In this document: piece after piece, positions 33,898 to 43,428 of the stretch
How the letters are laid out: the number at the start of each line of letters is the position of its first letter
Position numbering within the stretch: position 1 is the first letter of the stretch
Assembly: GCA_049652985.1 (NCBI GenBank)
Contig: JBASFK010000002.1
Location: forward strand, 682,001 to 746,000
Source: UBA7657 sp049652985
GTDB lineage: Bacteria; Pseudomonadota; Alphaproteobacteria; Micavibrionales; Micavibrionaceae
Length of the DNA: 64,000 bases
Reading direction: 5' to 3'
Notes under the pieces: model-generated
What the model was told of the DNA's origin: nothing
The model's input: only the letters and a program-made list of their open reading frames with translations
Database searches by the model: none
Made by a program: the position numbers and the translations under genes

Positions 33898-36800
33898 TGG
33901 TTCTTTCCGACTTTTCCGTCACCCGCCCGGTTTTTGCATCCGTTATCTCTTTGCTACTGATAGCGTTCGGCATCGTGGCTTTCACGCGCCTGCCCCTGCG
34001 TGAATATCCGGACATTGACCCACCCGTGGTGACGATCAACACATCCTATCCCGGCGCATCGGCTTCAATCGTTGAAACGCGTGTTACAGAACTGATCGAG
34101 GACCGCATCGCAGGCGTCGAGGGCATCAATTATATCGAGTCCTCCAGCTCCGACGGCCAGTCGCGCGTGACACTGGAATTCAGCATCGACCGCGACATAG
34201 AGGCCGCCGCCAACGACGTGCGCGACCGCATCGCCGGTATCGTCGGCAATTTGCCCGAAGAGGCCGACCCGCCGGAAGTGCAGAAAGTCGATGCCAGCGA
34301 CGACGTTATCATCTGGCTCAGCCTTATCAGTGCGGGGCGTACGACCATTGAGCTCACGGATTACGCCGAGCGTTATCTCGTCGACCGGTTCTCGATCCTG
34401 GACGGCGTCGCCAGCGTGCGCGTCGGCGGCGGGCAAAGCTACGCCATGCGCGTATGGATCGACCGTAACCAGCTCGCGGCGCGGGGCCTGACGGTCGAGG
34501 ACGTTGAAAACGCGCTGCGCTCCGAGAACGTCGAGCTTCCGGCTGGAAGCTTTGAATCTATCCAGCGGCAATTCACGGTACGTATCGACCGTACGTTCCG
34601 GACGGAAGAGGATTTCCGCAAGCTGGTACTCGCCCGGGGCGAAAATGGCTATCTCGTCCGTCTTGGCGATGTCGCCCGTGTTGAAAAAAGTACCGTCGAG
34701 AACCGCGTGATGTACCGCGGCAACGGATCCCCGCGCGTAGGCCTTGGCATTATCAAACAATCGACCGGTAACACCATTGAGGTTGCGCGGCAGGCGCGTG
34801 AGCAGGCGGCGCGGCTCAACGAAACCCTGCCCGAAGATATGCGGATTGAGGTCAGTTACGATACGTCCGTTTTCATCGACAAGGCCGTGCATGAGGTTTA
34901 CTTCACGCTCGGCATCGCCATGATTTTGGTCGTGCTTGTTATTTACGCGTTCCTGGGGAGTCTCCGCGCCACCCTTGTCCCGGCGGTCGCCGTCCCGGTT
35001 TCGCTGACCGCTACGTTCATTGTGCTTAATGCGCTCGGCTTTACCATCAACTTGCTTACACTACTGGCGCTTGTGCTTGCCATCGGCCTTGTGGTCGATG
35101 ATGCGATCGTGGTGCTCGAAAACGTCGTGCGGCGCATGCGCGAGGAGAACGAGCCGCCCTTGCTCGCCGCCTATCGCGGTACGCGGCAAGTCGGTTTTGC
35201 CGTTGTCGCGACCACGCTCGTCCTTGTTGCCGTGTTCGTGCCGATTACGTTCCTCGAAGGCGATGTCGGGAGATTGTTTTCCGAATTCGCCGTGACGCTC
35301 GCGGCAGCGGTTTCATTTTCAGGCCTTGTCGCGCTTACCCTGACGCCCATGCTGGCCTCTAAAATTCTGCGCGAGCGGAAAGATAATGGCGGGAAAAAAA
35401 CGCTTGTAGACAAGATAGATGACGCCTTCATCAAAATCCGCCGAAAATATGTGGGCATCCTCGCCCGCCTGATCGAGCGCCCGATAATTGCCATAGTCGT
35501 TTTCGCGGTGATCATTGCGGGCATCGTCTTTCTTTATTCCGCCGTGCCCGAAGAATACACGCCGCGCGAAGACCGTGGCGCTTTCACCATCAGCGTCAAC
35601 GGGCCGGAAGGCGCGTCTTTTGCCTACATGAAAGACTACATGGACGAGATCGAAAAGCGTCTCCTGACCTATGTCGAGGGCGGCGAGATGGAAACACTGC
35701 TGGTCCGCGCGCCGGGCGGCTTCGGCGGCGGCGCGGGCTTTAACAGCGGGACATTAATTTGCGTACTGGCTGACTGGGGCAAGCGCCGCTCGGCATGGGA
35801 TATCATGGACGAGGTCCGTACAAAACTTGCCGACCTGCCGGGCGTGCGAATATCGCCGGTCATGCGGCAGGGCTTTGCGGGCGGCGGCGGTAAGCCGGTG
35901 CAGTTTGTCATCGGCGGCGGCACGTACCAGGAGCTCACGCAGTGGCGGGATACCTTGCTCGCCAAAATCAACGAGAATAATCCCGGCCTACTCAGCATTG
36001 ACTGGAACTACAAGGAAACCAAACCGCTTTACCAGATTTCCATTGATTACGACCGCGCGGCTGAACTGGGCGTAACGGTTGTTTCCATAGGCCGCACGCT
36101 GGAGACCCTGCTCGGCTCGCGCCGCATTACCACCTACATCGACCAAGGCGAGGAATATGACGTCATCGTCGAGGGCGAGCGCATCGCACAACGCACGGCT
36201 ACCAACATGGAAAATATTTATGTGCGCTCGAACCGATCCAACCAGCTTATCCCGCTGGCGAATCTTGTGCGCATCGACCAGTTCGCCGATTCCCGTTCTT
36301 TAAGCCGTTATAACCGCGTCCGCGCCATCACCATCGATGCGGATCTCGCGCAGGGCTATACGCTTGGCGAGGCCCTGACATATCTCGAAACCCTCGTGCG
36401 CGAAAATCTTCCCCAAGATGTCATCATCGACTACAAAGGCCAGTCGCAGGACTACAAATATTCCGGCGGCTCGGTGTTTTTCGTGTTTATCCTCGGCATC
36501 CTCGTCATGTTCCTGGTAATGGCCGCGCAGTTCGAAAGCTATATCCACCCGTTCGTTATCCTTCTTACCGTTCCGCTCGCGGTGGCAGGCGGGCTGCTCG
36601 GGCTTTACGTCACCGGCAACTCGCTGAACCTGTTCAGCCAGATCGGCATGATCATGCTCGTCGGCCTCGCGGCCAAGAACGGCATCCTGATCGTCGAATT
36701 CGCGAACCAGCTCCGCGATGAAGGCGCGGAATTTAATGCGGCTTTGCTTAAAGCCGCTGAATTGCGCCTACGCCCCATTTTAATGACCAGCATCACCGCC

Positions 36801-37016
36801 GCGATGGGCGCGGTGCCGCTTATTTTATCGGGCGGCGCGGGGTCGGAAACGCGCGCAGTGATCGCGACGGTCGTTCTTTCGGGCGTTTGCTTCGCCACCC
36901 TCTTCACACTCTTTATCGTGCCGGTGGCTTACAGACTCCTTGCCCGCCATACCGGCTCGCCGGGCGATGTCCGCCGGGCGCTCGCAAGCCAGGAACAAAA
37001 CAGCAAAGAACAATGA
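33897..37016 (+). CDS. RND efflux pump permease, HAE1 type
   Basis: 1039 residues, usual for AcrB/MexB-type pumps. Proton relay Asp pair in TM4 (GLVVDDAIVVLENVVRRMRE), N-terminal PVFASVISLLLIAFGIVAF, porter segments PGASASIVETRVTELIEDRI and the C-terminal LVGLAAKNGILIVEFANQLR. Drives export of small hydrophobic compounds by proton motive force. Substrate range cannot be read from sequence; a glycine-rich patch (PGGFGGGAGFNSGT) lies in the porter domain, where the F-loop would be. It ends directly at the stop codon of the convergent mtnA gene, with no bases between. Confidence 0.95.
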   Translation: MVLSDFSVTRPVFASVISLLLIAFGIVAFTRLPLREYPDIDPPVVTINTSYPGASASIVETRVTELIEDRIAGVEGINYIESSSSDGQSRVTLEFSIDRDIEAAANDVRDRIAGIVGNLPEEADPPEVQKVDASDDVIIWLSLISAGRTTIELTDYAERYLVDRFSILDGVASVRVGGGQSYAMRVWIDRNQLAARGLTVEDVENALRSENVELPAGSFESIQRQFTVRIDRTFRTEEDFRKLVLARGENGYLVRLGDVARVEKSTVENRVMYRGNGSPRVGLGIIKQSTGNTIEVARQAREQAARLNETLPEDMRIEVSYDTSVFIDKAVHEVYFTLGIAMILVVLVIYAFLGSLRATLVPAVAVPVSLTATFIVLNALGFTINLLTLLALVLAIGLVVDDAIVVLENVVRRMREENEPPLLAAYRGTRQVGFAVVATTLVLVAVFVPITFLEGDVGRLFSEFAVTLAAAVSFSGLVALTLTPMLASKILRERKDNGGKKTLVDKIDDAFIKIRRKYVGILARLIERPIIAIVVFAVIIAGIVFLYSAVPEEYTPREDRGAFTISVNGPEGASFAYMKDYMDEIEKRLLTYVEGGEMETLLVRAPGGFGGGAGFNSGTLICVLADWGKRRSAWDIMDEVRTKLADLPGVRISPVMRQGFAGGGGKPVQFVIGGGTYQELTQWRDTLLAKINENNPGLLSIDWNYKETKPLYQISIDYDRAAELGVTVVSIGRTLETLLGSRRITTYIDQGEEYDVIVEGERIAQRTATNMENIYVRSNRSNQLIPLANLVRIDQFADSRSLSRYNRVRAITIDADLAQGYTLGEALTYLETLVRENLPQDVIIDYKGQSQDYKYSGGSVFFVFILGILVMFLVMAAQFESYIHPFVILLTVPLAVAGGLLGLYVTGNSLNLFSQIGMIMLVGLAAKNGILIVEFANQLRDEGAEFNAALLKAAELRLRPILMTSITAAMGAVPLILSGGAGSETRAVIATVVLSGVCFATLFTLFIVPVAYRLLARHTGSPGDVRRALASQEQNSKEQ

Positions 37017-38063
37017 TTAAGCCGCGTCGGAATAGGCGGCGGATAAATTGCTGACAACGCCTTTTTCAGTGATGTAGCCGGTGACAAGCCGCGCGGGCGT
37101 AATGTCAAAGGCCGGGTTGGCGGTGGGCGAGTCTGTAATTTGAATTTTTCCACCTTTTCCTTCGGTAAAGCGCACTTCATCGGCGCTGCGCTCTTCAATC
37201 GGGATATCTGCGCCGCTTTCCAGCGAGGAATCAAAGGTCGTATATGGCAGGGCGACGTAAAACGGGACGTTGTTGTCGTGCGCGGCCAATGCCTTTAAAT
37301 ACGTGCCGATCTTGTTTGCGACGTCGCCGTTGCGCGTGACACGGTCGGCCCCGACAAAAACCAGGTCAACCCTGGCCTGCTGCATCAGCAACCCGCCGGC
37401 ATTGTCGGTAATGACCGTATGCGGCACGCCGTGCTGCGCCAGCTCATAAGCCGTCAGGGCACCCTGGTTGCGCGGACGTGTTTCATCGACCCAGACATGC
37501 ACGGGAATGCCCTCGTCATGTGCGCGGTAAATCGGCGAGGTCGCCGTGCCGTAATCCACCGTCGCCAGCCAACCAGCATTGCAATGGGTCAGGATATTGA
37601 CGGTTTTTTTCTTCTTCGCGATATCTTTAATAAGCGGCAATCCATGTTCACCAATGGCCTTATTAATTGCCACGTCTTCGTCGCATAGTTCGGCGGCACG
37701 TTTATAAGCTGCTTCAACGCGGGCCTTACCTTGCAAGGACTGGACAGTTGCCAACATTTTATCCAGCGCCCAGCGCAGATTGACGGCTGTGGGCCGAGTT
37801 TCCAGAAGTTTTTTATAGTTTTTTTCAAGCGAGGCGTCCGAGGGATCTTCTTTCAACCCAAGACACAGTCCATAAGCTGCCGTCATCGCCAGCAGCGGCG
37901 CACCGCGCGTCCACATTTCTTTAATAGCGGTGGCGGCCTGCTCCACATTCGTGATTTCCACGATTTTCAGCTTCCACGGCAATTTACGCTGGTCGAAAAT
38001 ATTAAACGACCAGCCGTTCCCGGAAAGCCAGATAGAACGATGACCGACGCCGTCTATTTTCAT
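37017..38063 (-). CDS. mtnA: S-methyl-5-thioribose-1-phosphate isomerase
   Basis: 348 residues, aldose-ketose isomerase of the methionine salvage pathway, converting methylthioribose-1-P to methylthioribulose-1-P. Hallmarks: MWTRGAPLLAMTAAYGLCL near the N-terminus, NILTHCNAGWLAT with the catalytic-type cysteine, VDETRPRNQG and GADRVTRNGDVANKIGTY with the conserved Asp. Last gene of a five-gene operon; start and upstream stop overlap as ATGA. Confidence 0.96.
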   Translation of the reverse strand: MKIDGVGHRSIWLSGNGWSFNIFDQRKLPWKLKIVEITNVEQAATAIKEMWTRGAPLLAMTAAYGLCLGLKEDPSDASLEKNYKKLLETRPTAVNLRWALDKMLATVQSLQGKARVEAAYKRAAELCDEDVAINKAIGEHGLPLIKDIAKKKKTVNILTHCNAGWLATVDYGTATSPIYRAHDEGIPVHVWVDETRPRNQGALTAYELAQHGVPHTVITDNAGGLLMQQARVDLVFVGADRVTRNGDVANKIGTYLKALAAHDNNVPFYVALPYTTFDSSLESGADIPIEERSADEVRFTEGKGGKIQITDSPTANPAFDITPARLVTGYITEKGVVSNLSAAYSDAA

Positions 38064-39334
38064 TTCATCGCTTTCGTAACATCGGAGATGGTTTTGAATT
38101 TCTCTCGGCGCACAAGCAACTCACGCGCAAATTCCAGCGCCCTGCGCTCACAGGCAGCGCGTGTCTCAGAATTTTCGATCGATTCAAAATCCTCGACATG
38201 CGCAAGGCCCAGAATACGGCGTATCATTTTACATCCCGCAAAGCCCAGCGTATCGTCCCATACAGATTCCATCCGGCGCAGGAAGGCGCTAGCGGAAAGA
38301 TCGGGCGTGTCCTCATAAAGACGCGGATTCAGTACATCCCCGCCGGGGTTTTTAGGGTTGCGCTTTGCGCTGAGCGCCGCGAATTCATCTGTGAACGTTG
38401 TCCAGACCGTCTCTGCCTGCTGCAAAATCCATTTCGCGTATTTCTGACGCTCGCCGGGCGCTTTTTCATGCCCTTCCTGTGCAAAATACGCCAGAAACAA
38501 GTTTGCTAACACCGCGCCAACATCAAAACCCATAGGGGCGTAGAATGCGAATTCCGGGTCGATGGCGCGGGTGTCGTCTTCCGTCACCATGACAGAGCCC
38601 GTATGGAGATCACCATGGATCAAGGCTTCGGCGTTATTCTGGAAGCGCCATTTCATATCCTGCACGGCGAGTTTCAGGTCGGTATCGCGGCGGAACTCCA
38701 GCGCGATATCATCGAGTTCCGGCGAGGTGTGCCTGTTCATCGGCGCGGCAAAATACGGTTCGTCGAAAATCAAATCTTCACTGATCTTGCACATGGCCGT
38801 GTTGGTCAGGAACGCGGCAATCTTTTCTTTTTTCTCCGCGGCCGAAAGATATAAATCGGAGGTATGAAATAAAGTATGCGCGAGAAATTTTCCGAGATGC
38901 TCCGCCATTTTTAGATATGTAATGCCGCGGATCAGACCCTTGCGCAGGATGATATGCGGCGAGAGATATTCCATGATGGTGAGCGCCATCGCGGCGTCAT
39001 GCTCATAGATTTCCGGCACGTAATCTGGCGCCCATTTCGCCTGTTCCACAAGGGCCATATGCTCGAAATGCGCGCGCGCCAGCGGCAGCGGCCAGCTTTC
39101 ACCGACGAGACGAACATAAGGAAGCGCCTGCTTGACTACAACAGAGCCCTTTGGACCTTCAATAATGAAAACGAGGTTCAGATTACCGTCGCCTACCTCG
39201 CGAGATTTCCATTCAGCAGGTTTATCACCCAGCTTTGCGGCTATTTTTTTAAATCCGGACAGATAGTCGAGGGCCGTTTCCGGCGTGAGAGCATAATATC
39301 CGCTTGGTGTTGCAAGTTTAAGTTTCGCTGTCAT
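38060..39334 (-). CDS. mtnK: S-methyl-5-thioribose kinase
   Basis: 424 residues. Phosphorylates methylthioribose on O1 in methionine salvage. Protein-kinase-like fold: VGDGNLNLVFIIEG glycine loop near residue 50, VVVKQALPYVR, and the catalytic loop ALIHGDLHTGSVMV followed by AIDPEFAFYAPMGFD. Length is normal for MtnK. It implies that free methylthioribose is made by a separate nucleosidase (MtnN) outside the window, rather than direct phosphorolysis by MtnP. ATGA overlaps on both sides. Confidence 0.95.
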   Translation of the reverse strand: MTAKLKLATPSGYYALTPETALDYLSGFKKIAAKLGDKPAEWKSREVGDGNLNLVFIIEGPKGSVVVKQALPYVRLVGESWPLPLARAHFEHMALVEQAKWAPDYVPEIYEHDAAMALTIMEYLSPHIILRKGLIRGITYLKMAEHLGKFLAHTLFHTSDLYLSAAEKKEKIAAFLTNTAMCKISEDLIFDEPYFAAPMNRHTSPELDDIALEFRRDTDLKLAVQDMKWRFQNNAEALIHGDLHTGSVMVTEDDTRAIDPEFAFYAPMGFDVGAVLANLFLAYFAQEGHEKAPGERQKYAKWILQQAETVWTTFTDEFAALSAKRNPKNPGGDVLNPRLYEDTPDLSASAFLRRMESVWDDTLGFAGCKMIRRILGLAHVEDFESIENSETRAACERRALEFARELLVRREKFKTISDVTKAMK

Positions 39335-40002
39335 GCGGCTTTCTCCTGTAAGGCGATATTGTCAAAACTTTTAACAGAATTCGGCATTTTTCCTTCACGG
39401 TCGACGAGAATGGTTTCCATTCCGGTTTCCACAGCGGCAGAAATTTCCTGCGGATTGTCGGACAGGAATAAAATTGTGTTTGCGGGCATGCCAATTTTCT
39501 TCGTGATTTTGCGGTAAGAGTCCGCTTCAAGCTTGGGCCCCGTCGCCGTGTCGAAATAACCTGAGAAAAGAGGCGTTAAGTCACCTTTCTGGGTGTGTGC
39601 GAAGAGTAATTTCTGCGCGGGAACGGACCCCGATGAATAAACATAGAGCTTAATTCCTGCTGCGTGCCAACGCTGAAGTCCTTCCAGCGCATCGTCATAG
39701 ATATGCCCTTTAAAATCTCCGGCGGCGTAGCCCGCCTGCCAGATCAGGCCCTGCAGGGCCTTGAGGGGCATGATTTTCTGATCCTCATCAATCCAGCGCT
39801 GCAATATCGCAATCACTTCATCGGTCGAAAGCTCTGAATTTTTTTCAATGCTGCGCACTTCATCAAGTAGCCCCGCCACCTGTTTTTCATTTTTTCGCAC
39901 GAAAGCAGGAATTTCCTTCCTTGCATAGGGAAACAGCACATCTTTCACGAATGAAATCGAGCTGGTCGTGCCTTCAATGTCGGTGACAATCGCGCGGATC
40001 AT
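39331..40002 (-). CDS. mtnC: Enolase-phosphatase E1
   Basis: 223 residues, HAD-superfamily enzyme that enolises and dephosphorylates 2,3-diketo-5-methylthiopentyl-1-P to the acireductone. The start is set at the ATG at 40000-40002 because the motif DIEGTTSSISFVKDVLFPYA then begins near residue 8, as in family members; the longer frame runs into mtnD. Later motifs YVYSSGSVPAQKLLF, GYFDTATGPKLEADSY and LFLSDNPQEISAA are typical. ATGA overlap with mtnD. Confidence 0.95.
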   Translation of the reverse strand: MIRAIVTDIEGTTSSISFVKDVLFPYARKEIPAFVRKNEKQVAGLLDEVRSIEKNSELSTDEVIAILQRWIDEDQKIMPLKALQGLIWQAGYAAGDFKGHIYDDALEGLQRWHAAGIKLYVYSSGSVPAQKLLFAHTQKGDLTPLFSGYFDTATGPKLEADSYRKITKKIGMPANTILFLSDNPQEISAAVETGMETILVDREGKMPNSVKSFDNIALQEKAA

Positions 40003-40565
40003 GCAGCCTTTGTCTTGTATGTCTTGTCGAATTTCGGGAACACTTCGGCAATCTTGTCGCCGGTGAAATGCGGCACCCAACCCTCTTTATTGTCGAAAAA
40101 GCGGATGGCTGTAATATCGGGCTCCGGTCCCATGTCGAACCAGTGCGTGGTGCCTGCGGGCACGCTCAGGAGATCACCGCGCTCGCACAGTGTCATATAA
40201 ACTTTTCCGCTCACACGCAGATAAAAAATCCCTGCTCCTTCCACAAAAAACCGCACCTCGTCCTCGCTGTGCGTATGTTCGTTCAGAAATTTAGCGCGGA
40301 TAGAGGGTTTGTCCGGTGTTGCGTCATTGACGCGCAAAATATCAACGGTCTGATACCCGCCGATTTTTTTGATGCGCTCTATGTCGTTGTTATAGGCTTC
40401 GATTACTTCGGAATCATCTGCATCTTTAGCGAATTGCTTCGATGCTTCCCATCGCTCGAACGTCACATTGATCACTTTCAGCGCTTCGCGCATTTTTGCG
40501 GCGTCGGTCGTGTCGAGGTCGGGTTTGCTCGGATTGTTGTCCGGGTAAATCGTCAGCCTGCTCAT
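39999..40565 (-). CDS. mtnD: Acireductone dioxygenase
   Basis: 188 residues, cupin metalloenzyme that cleaves the acireductone to the 2-oxo acid precursor of methionine (with iron), or to other products (with nickel). Metal ligands visible in HTHSEDEVRFFVEGAGIFYL (His, His, Glu) and in GTTHWFDMG (His). Position between mtnB and mtnC and ATGA overlaps show co-translation. Confidence 0.95.
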   Translation of the reverse strand: MSRLTIYPDNNPSKPDLDTTDAAKMREALKVINVTFERWEASKQFAKDADDSEVIEAYNNDIERIKKIGGYQTVDILRVNDATPDKPSIRAKFLNEHTHSEDEVRFFVEGAGIFYLRVSGKVYMTLCERGDLLSVPAGTTHWFDMGPEPDITAIRFFDNKEGWVPHFTGDKIAEVFPKFDKTYKTKAA

Positions 40566-41182
40566 AGCCTTGCTCCTGCCTTGATTTTCATTGTTTCCAT
40601 TTCACACATTAGAAGATATTCGAGACCCTCGGCGATGCGTTCCGCCTCAGCCATGTCCTTGCCCCACACATAAAATCCATGCTCGCGGATTAGATAGGCG
40701 GGAACGTCTTTCTTGACCATATTTTCAAGTGCCTCGCTTAGCGATTTCATGTCCTGCGAATTATCGACGACAGGAACGCGGATGCTCGCGTCATGCGTTT
40801 TTATTCCCGGCATGATCTTCAGCATTTCATTGCCCATCAGGATAATAGCGTTCAGCGGGTTGAGGCGAGTCACAACCGTTCCCGGCACGGAGTGCGCATG
40901 CAAAATGGCGCCCGCTTCCGGGCACAATCTATAAATCTGGATATGGAGGATCGTCTCGTCGGAAGGTTTTTTATCTTCCAGCGGTTTGCCGCCGGCATCC
41001 ACCGTCATGATATCGGCCTTGGTCAGTTTGCCCTTATGCGTGCCGGAAACCGTGATCGCGATGCGCCCATCCGGCAGCCTGACCGAGTAATTCCCGCTGG
41101 TCGCCGGGGCAAGCCCGCGCCCATCCAGGAACCTGCCTGCATTGATAATGTCCTGAGCCGCCTGATCGTATGCTGATAACAT
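40562..41182 (-). CDS. mtnB: Methylthioribulose-1-phosphate dehydratase
   Basis: 206 residues, class II aldolase fold, zinc enzyme of methionine salvage. First gene of mtnB-D-C-K-A. Hallmarks: GRGLAPATSGNYSVRL, ILHAHSVPGTVVTRL with zinc histidines, and REHGFYVWGKDMAEAER. I place the start at ATG 41180-41182; the longer frame reaches into the ABC-F upstream region without family-like residues. The intergenic space to the divergent ABC-F gene is only 77 bases, and no SAM riboswitch is visible in it. Confidence 0.94.
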   Translation of the reverse strand: MLSAYDQAAQDIINAGRFLDGRGLAPATSGNYSVRLPDGRIAITVSGTHKGKLTKADIMTVDAGGKPLEDKKPSDETILHIQIYRLCPEAGAILHAHSVPGTVVTRLNPLNAIILMGNEMLKIMPGIKTHDASIRVPVVDNSQDMKSLSEALENMVKKDVPAYLIREHGFYVWGKDMAEAERIAEGLEYLLMCEMETMKIKAGARL

Positions 41183-41259
41183 GGTTTTTTTATAAAGAAA
41201 CCGGGGCTTTTTGGCAAATCGAGTGGCCAAATCGCCCTTCCCGCTATATATACGTCGCC

Positions 41260-43125
41260 ATGAGCGAGCTTATTCTCAGTATTGAAGACGCGATGGTCCT
41301 GATCGGCGGCAAACCGTTCTTCGAGAACCTGACCTTTCATATCCATAAGGGGCGGAAAATCGCCCTGGTGGGCAAGAACGGCGCCGGGAAAACCACCCTC
41401 ATGAACCTGATCACCGGCGACCGGGAAATCGACGATGGCCGCCGCTGGCTGTTCGCGGGCACGACGATCGGCTACATGCAGCAGCATATTGTCCCCCTGC
41501 CCGGCCAGACGATCCGGGATTTTGTTTTCGCGGGCATGAACAAGAACGCCGAGGAATGGGATCAGTCCTACAAGATCGAGATGATCGTCGAGCCGCTCGG
41601 CCTCAGGGCCGATGAACGGATGGATGGGCTGTCGGGCGGGCTCCTGCGCCGCGCCGCGCTCGCCCGCGCCCTGGTGGAGGAGCCGGATATCCTGCTGCTG
41701 GACGAGCCCACCAACCATATGGATCTGGAAATAATCCAGTGGCTGGAAACCTATCTCAAATATTACGCAGGCGCGATCATCTGCGTTTCGCACGACCGCA
41801 CCTTCCTCGCTAATATCTCCGACAACGTGTTCTGGCTGGATCGCGGCAAGCTTCGCATCAGCCCGGAAGGTTTCGGCAAATTCGATGAGTGGTCGCAAAG
41901 CCTTTACGACCTCGAGGCGCGGCAGCTCCAGAACCGCGAGCAACGCGTCAAGCTTGAGCTTGAATGGGCCAACCGGGGCGTCAAGGCGCGGGTCAAGCGC
42001 AACGTGCGCAGGCAATCGCTCGCGCGCGAGGCGGCAGCGCAGCTTGAGACTGACCAGAAATCTTATAAAAAAGCGACAAGAGGAATTAAATTTCCGCCGC
42101 CGGATGTCGAGGAATCTTCGCTCAACGTCGCCGAATTCATCAATGTACGAAAAACTTTTTCCGATCCTGACACAGGCGTCGAAAAAATCATCATGGACAA
42201 ATTCACGTTACGGGTTAAGCGCCGCGACCGCGTCGGGATTTTGGGTCGCAACGGCTCGGGAAAAACTTCATTTCTCAGGCTGCTCGTCGGTGAGCTGGAA
42301 GCTGACGGCGGCAAGGTCAAAATGGCCAAGGACCTTACATTCAGCTATTTCGACCAGAACAGGTCCTCACTGGAAGATTCAAAAACCCTGCAGGAAACGC
42401 TGTGCGTCGGCGGCAGCGACCATCTCGATGTCCGTGGCAAATACCGCCATGTCTGCGGTTACCTGAAAGACTTTTTATTTGATCCGGAAGATGCGTGGCG
42501 CAAGGTTTCGACATTATCAGGCGGACAGAAAAACCGCCTGATACTGGCGAAAGTGCTCGCCAATCCCGGCAGTTTTCTGATCCTCGACGAGCCCACGAAC
42601 GATCTCGACATGGAAACGCTCGACATGCTGGAAAATATACTGGTTTCGTTCGAGGGCACGATTTTCGTTGTTTCCCACGACCGTGACTTCCTCGACCAGG
42701 TCATCAACAAGCTTCTTGTGTTTGAAGGCGACGGCAAGATCGAAAGCATCATCGGCGGCTACAGCGATTACCTGGAATATAAAAAGGGAAAGGAGCCGCC
42801 GACGCCCAAAATCGAAGTAAAAAATAAAAAGGAAGATAAAAAACCGGCTACGCCCGCAACGCCCACGGCAAATAAAGTCGCTTCGAAGCTTTCTTACAAA
42901 TTACAATACGAGCTCGACCGCCTGCCTCGTAAAATAAAGGAATACGAAGCGGAATATGCCGAGCTGCAAAAAACCATGGCCGACCCGGACCTTTATTCCC
43001 GCGACCCGGGCGTGTTCTATGACGCGGCGAAACGTCACGCGGAAGTGAAAGAGGCCCTTGAAATGGCCGAGAACCGCTGGCTGGAGCTTGAGGATATGCG
43101 CATGAAGCTGGAGGACAAGGCTTGA
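41260..43125 (+). CDS. uup: ABC-F ATPase, Uup-like
   Basis: 621 residues, two ABC cassettes without membrane segments. First: LVGKNGAGKTTLMNLI (Walker A), LSGGLLRRAALARAL signature, LLLDEPTNHMDLE. Second: GRNGSGKTSFLRLL, LSGGQKNRLILAKVL, LILDEPTNDLDMETLD. A charged linker (KNKKEDKKPATPATP) precedes a C-terminal coiled coil of the ABC_tran_CTD type (LQYELDRLPRKIKEYEAEYA), the Uup hallmark that binds branched DNA or ribosomes. The start at 41260 follows the usual short lead into LILSIEDAMV. Confidence 0.92.
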   Translation: MSELILSIEDAMVLIGGKPFFENLTFHIHKGRKIALVGKNGAGKTTLMNLITGDREIDDGRRWLFAGTTIGYMQQHIVPLPGQTIRDFVFAGMNKNAEEWDQSYKIEMIVEPLGLRADERMDGLSGGLLRRAALARALVEEPDILLLDEPTNHMDLEIIQWLETYLKYYAGAIICVSHDRTFLANISDNVFWLDRGKLRISPEGFGKFDEWSQSLYDLEARQLQNREQRVKLELEWANRGVKARVKRNVRRQSLAREAAAQLETDQKSYKKATRGIKFPPPDVEESSLNVAEFINVRKTFSDPDTGVEKIIMDKFTLRVKRRDRVGILGRNGSGKTSFLRLLVGELEADGGKVKMAKDLTFSYFDQNRSSLEDSKTLQETLCVGGSDHLDVRGKYRHVCGYLKDFLFDPEDAWRKVSTLSGGQKNRLILAKVLANPGSFLILDEPTNDLDMETLDMLENILVSFEGTIFVVSHDRDFLDQVINKLLVFEGDGKIESIIGGYSDYLEYKKGKEPPTPKIEVKNKKEDKKPATPATPTANKVASKLSYKLQYELDRLPRKIKEYEAEYAELQKTMADPDLYSRDPGVFYDAAKRHAEVKEALEMAENRWLELEDMRMKLEDKA

Positions 43126-43382
43126 GCTGGACGGTCTATATCCTAAAATGCGCCGACGGCACGCTTTATACGGGCGTGACCAACGATCTGGCGCTCCGCC
43201 TCAGGAAGCATGCCGAGGGCACAGGGGCCAAATACACGCGGGGGCGCGGGCCTTACAAGGTTATGTTATCGGAAATCTACCCTTCCCGGGGGGCGGCCCA
43301 GGCCCGGGAAGCGGCGATAAAAGCCCTCAAAAAACAGCAGAAAATGGCCATAATTGCGCAAAAATCACGCAAAAAAGGCTGA
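43122..43382 (+). CDS. GIY-YIG domain protein, UPF0213-like
   Basis: 86 residues, single GIY-YIG domain: TVYILKCADGTLYTGVTNDL with the paired tyrosines, then RLRKHAEGTGAKYTRGRGPY and the Arg/Glu part SRGAAQAREAAIKALKK. Such small proteins are nuclease-fold members of uncertain role, possibly DNA repair. It starts with TTG, overlapping the ABC-F stop by 4 bases (TTGA), so it is translationally coupled to the Uup-like gene. Confidence 0.85.
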   Translation: MSWTVYILKCADGTLYTGVTNDLALRLRKHAEGTGAKYTRGRGPYKVMLSEIYPSRGAAQAREAAIKALKKQQKMAIIAQKSRKKG

Positions 43383-43428
43383 AATTTCAGTTCCCTAAAG
43401 CCGGAAAATGCCCTATTTTCAGGGCGCT

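Noticed and set aside
41183..41259. SAM or methionine riboswitch upstream of mtnB
   Set aside because: Only 77 bases separate mtnB from the divergent gene and no suitable stem set is visible.
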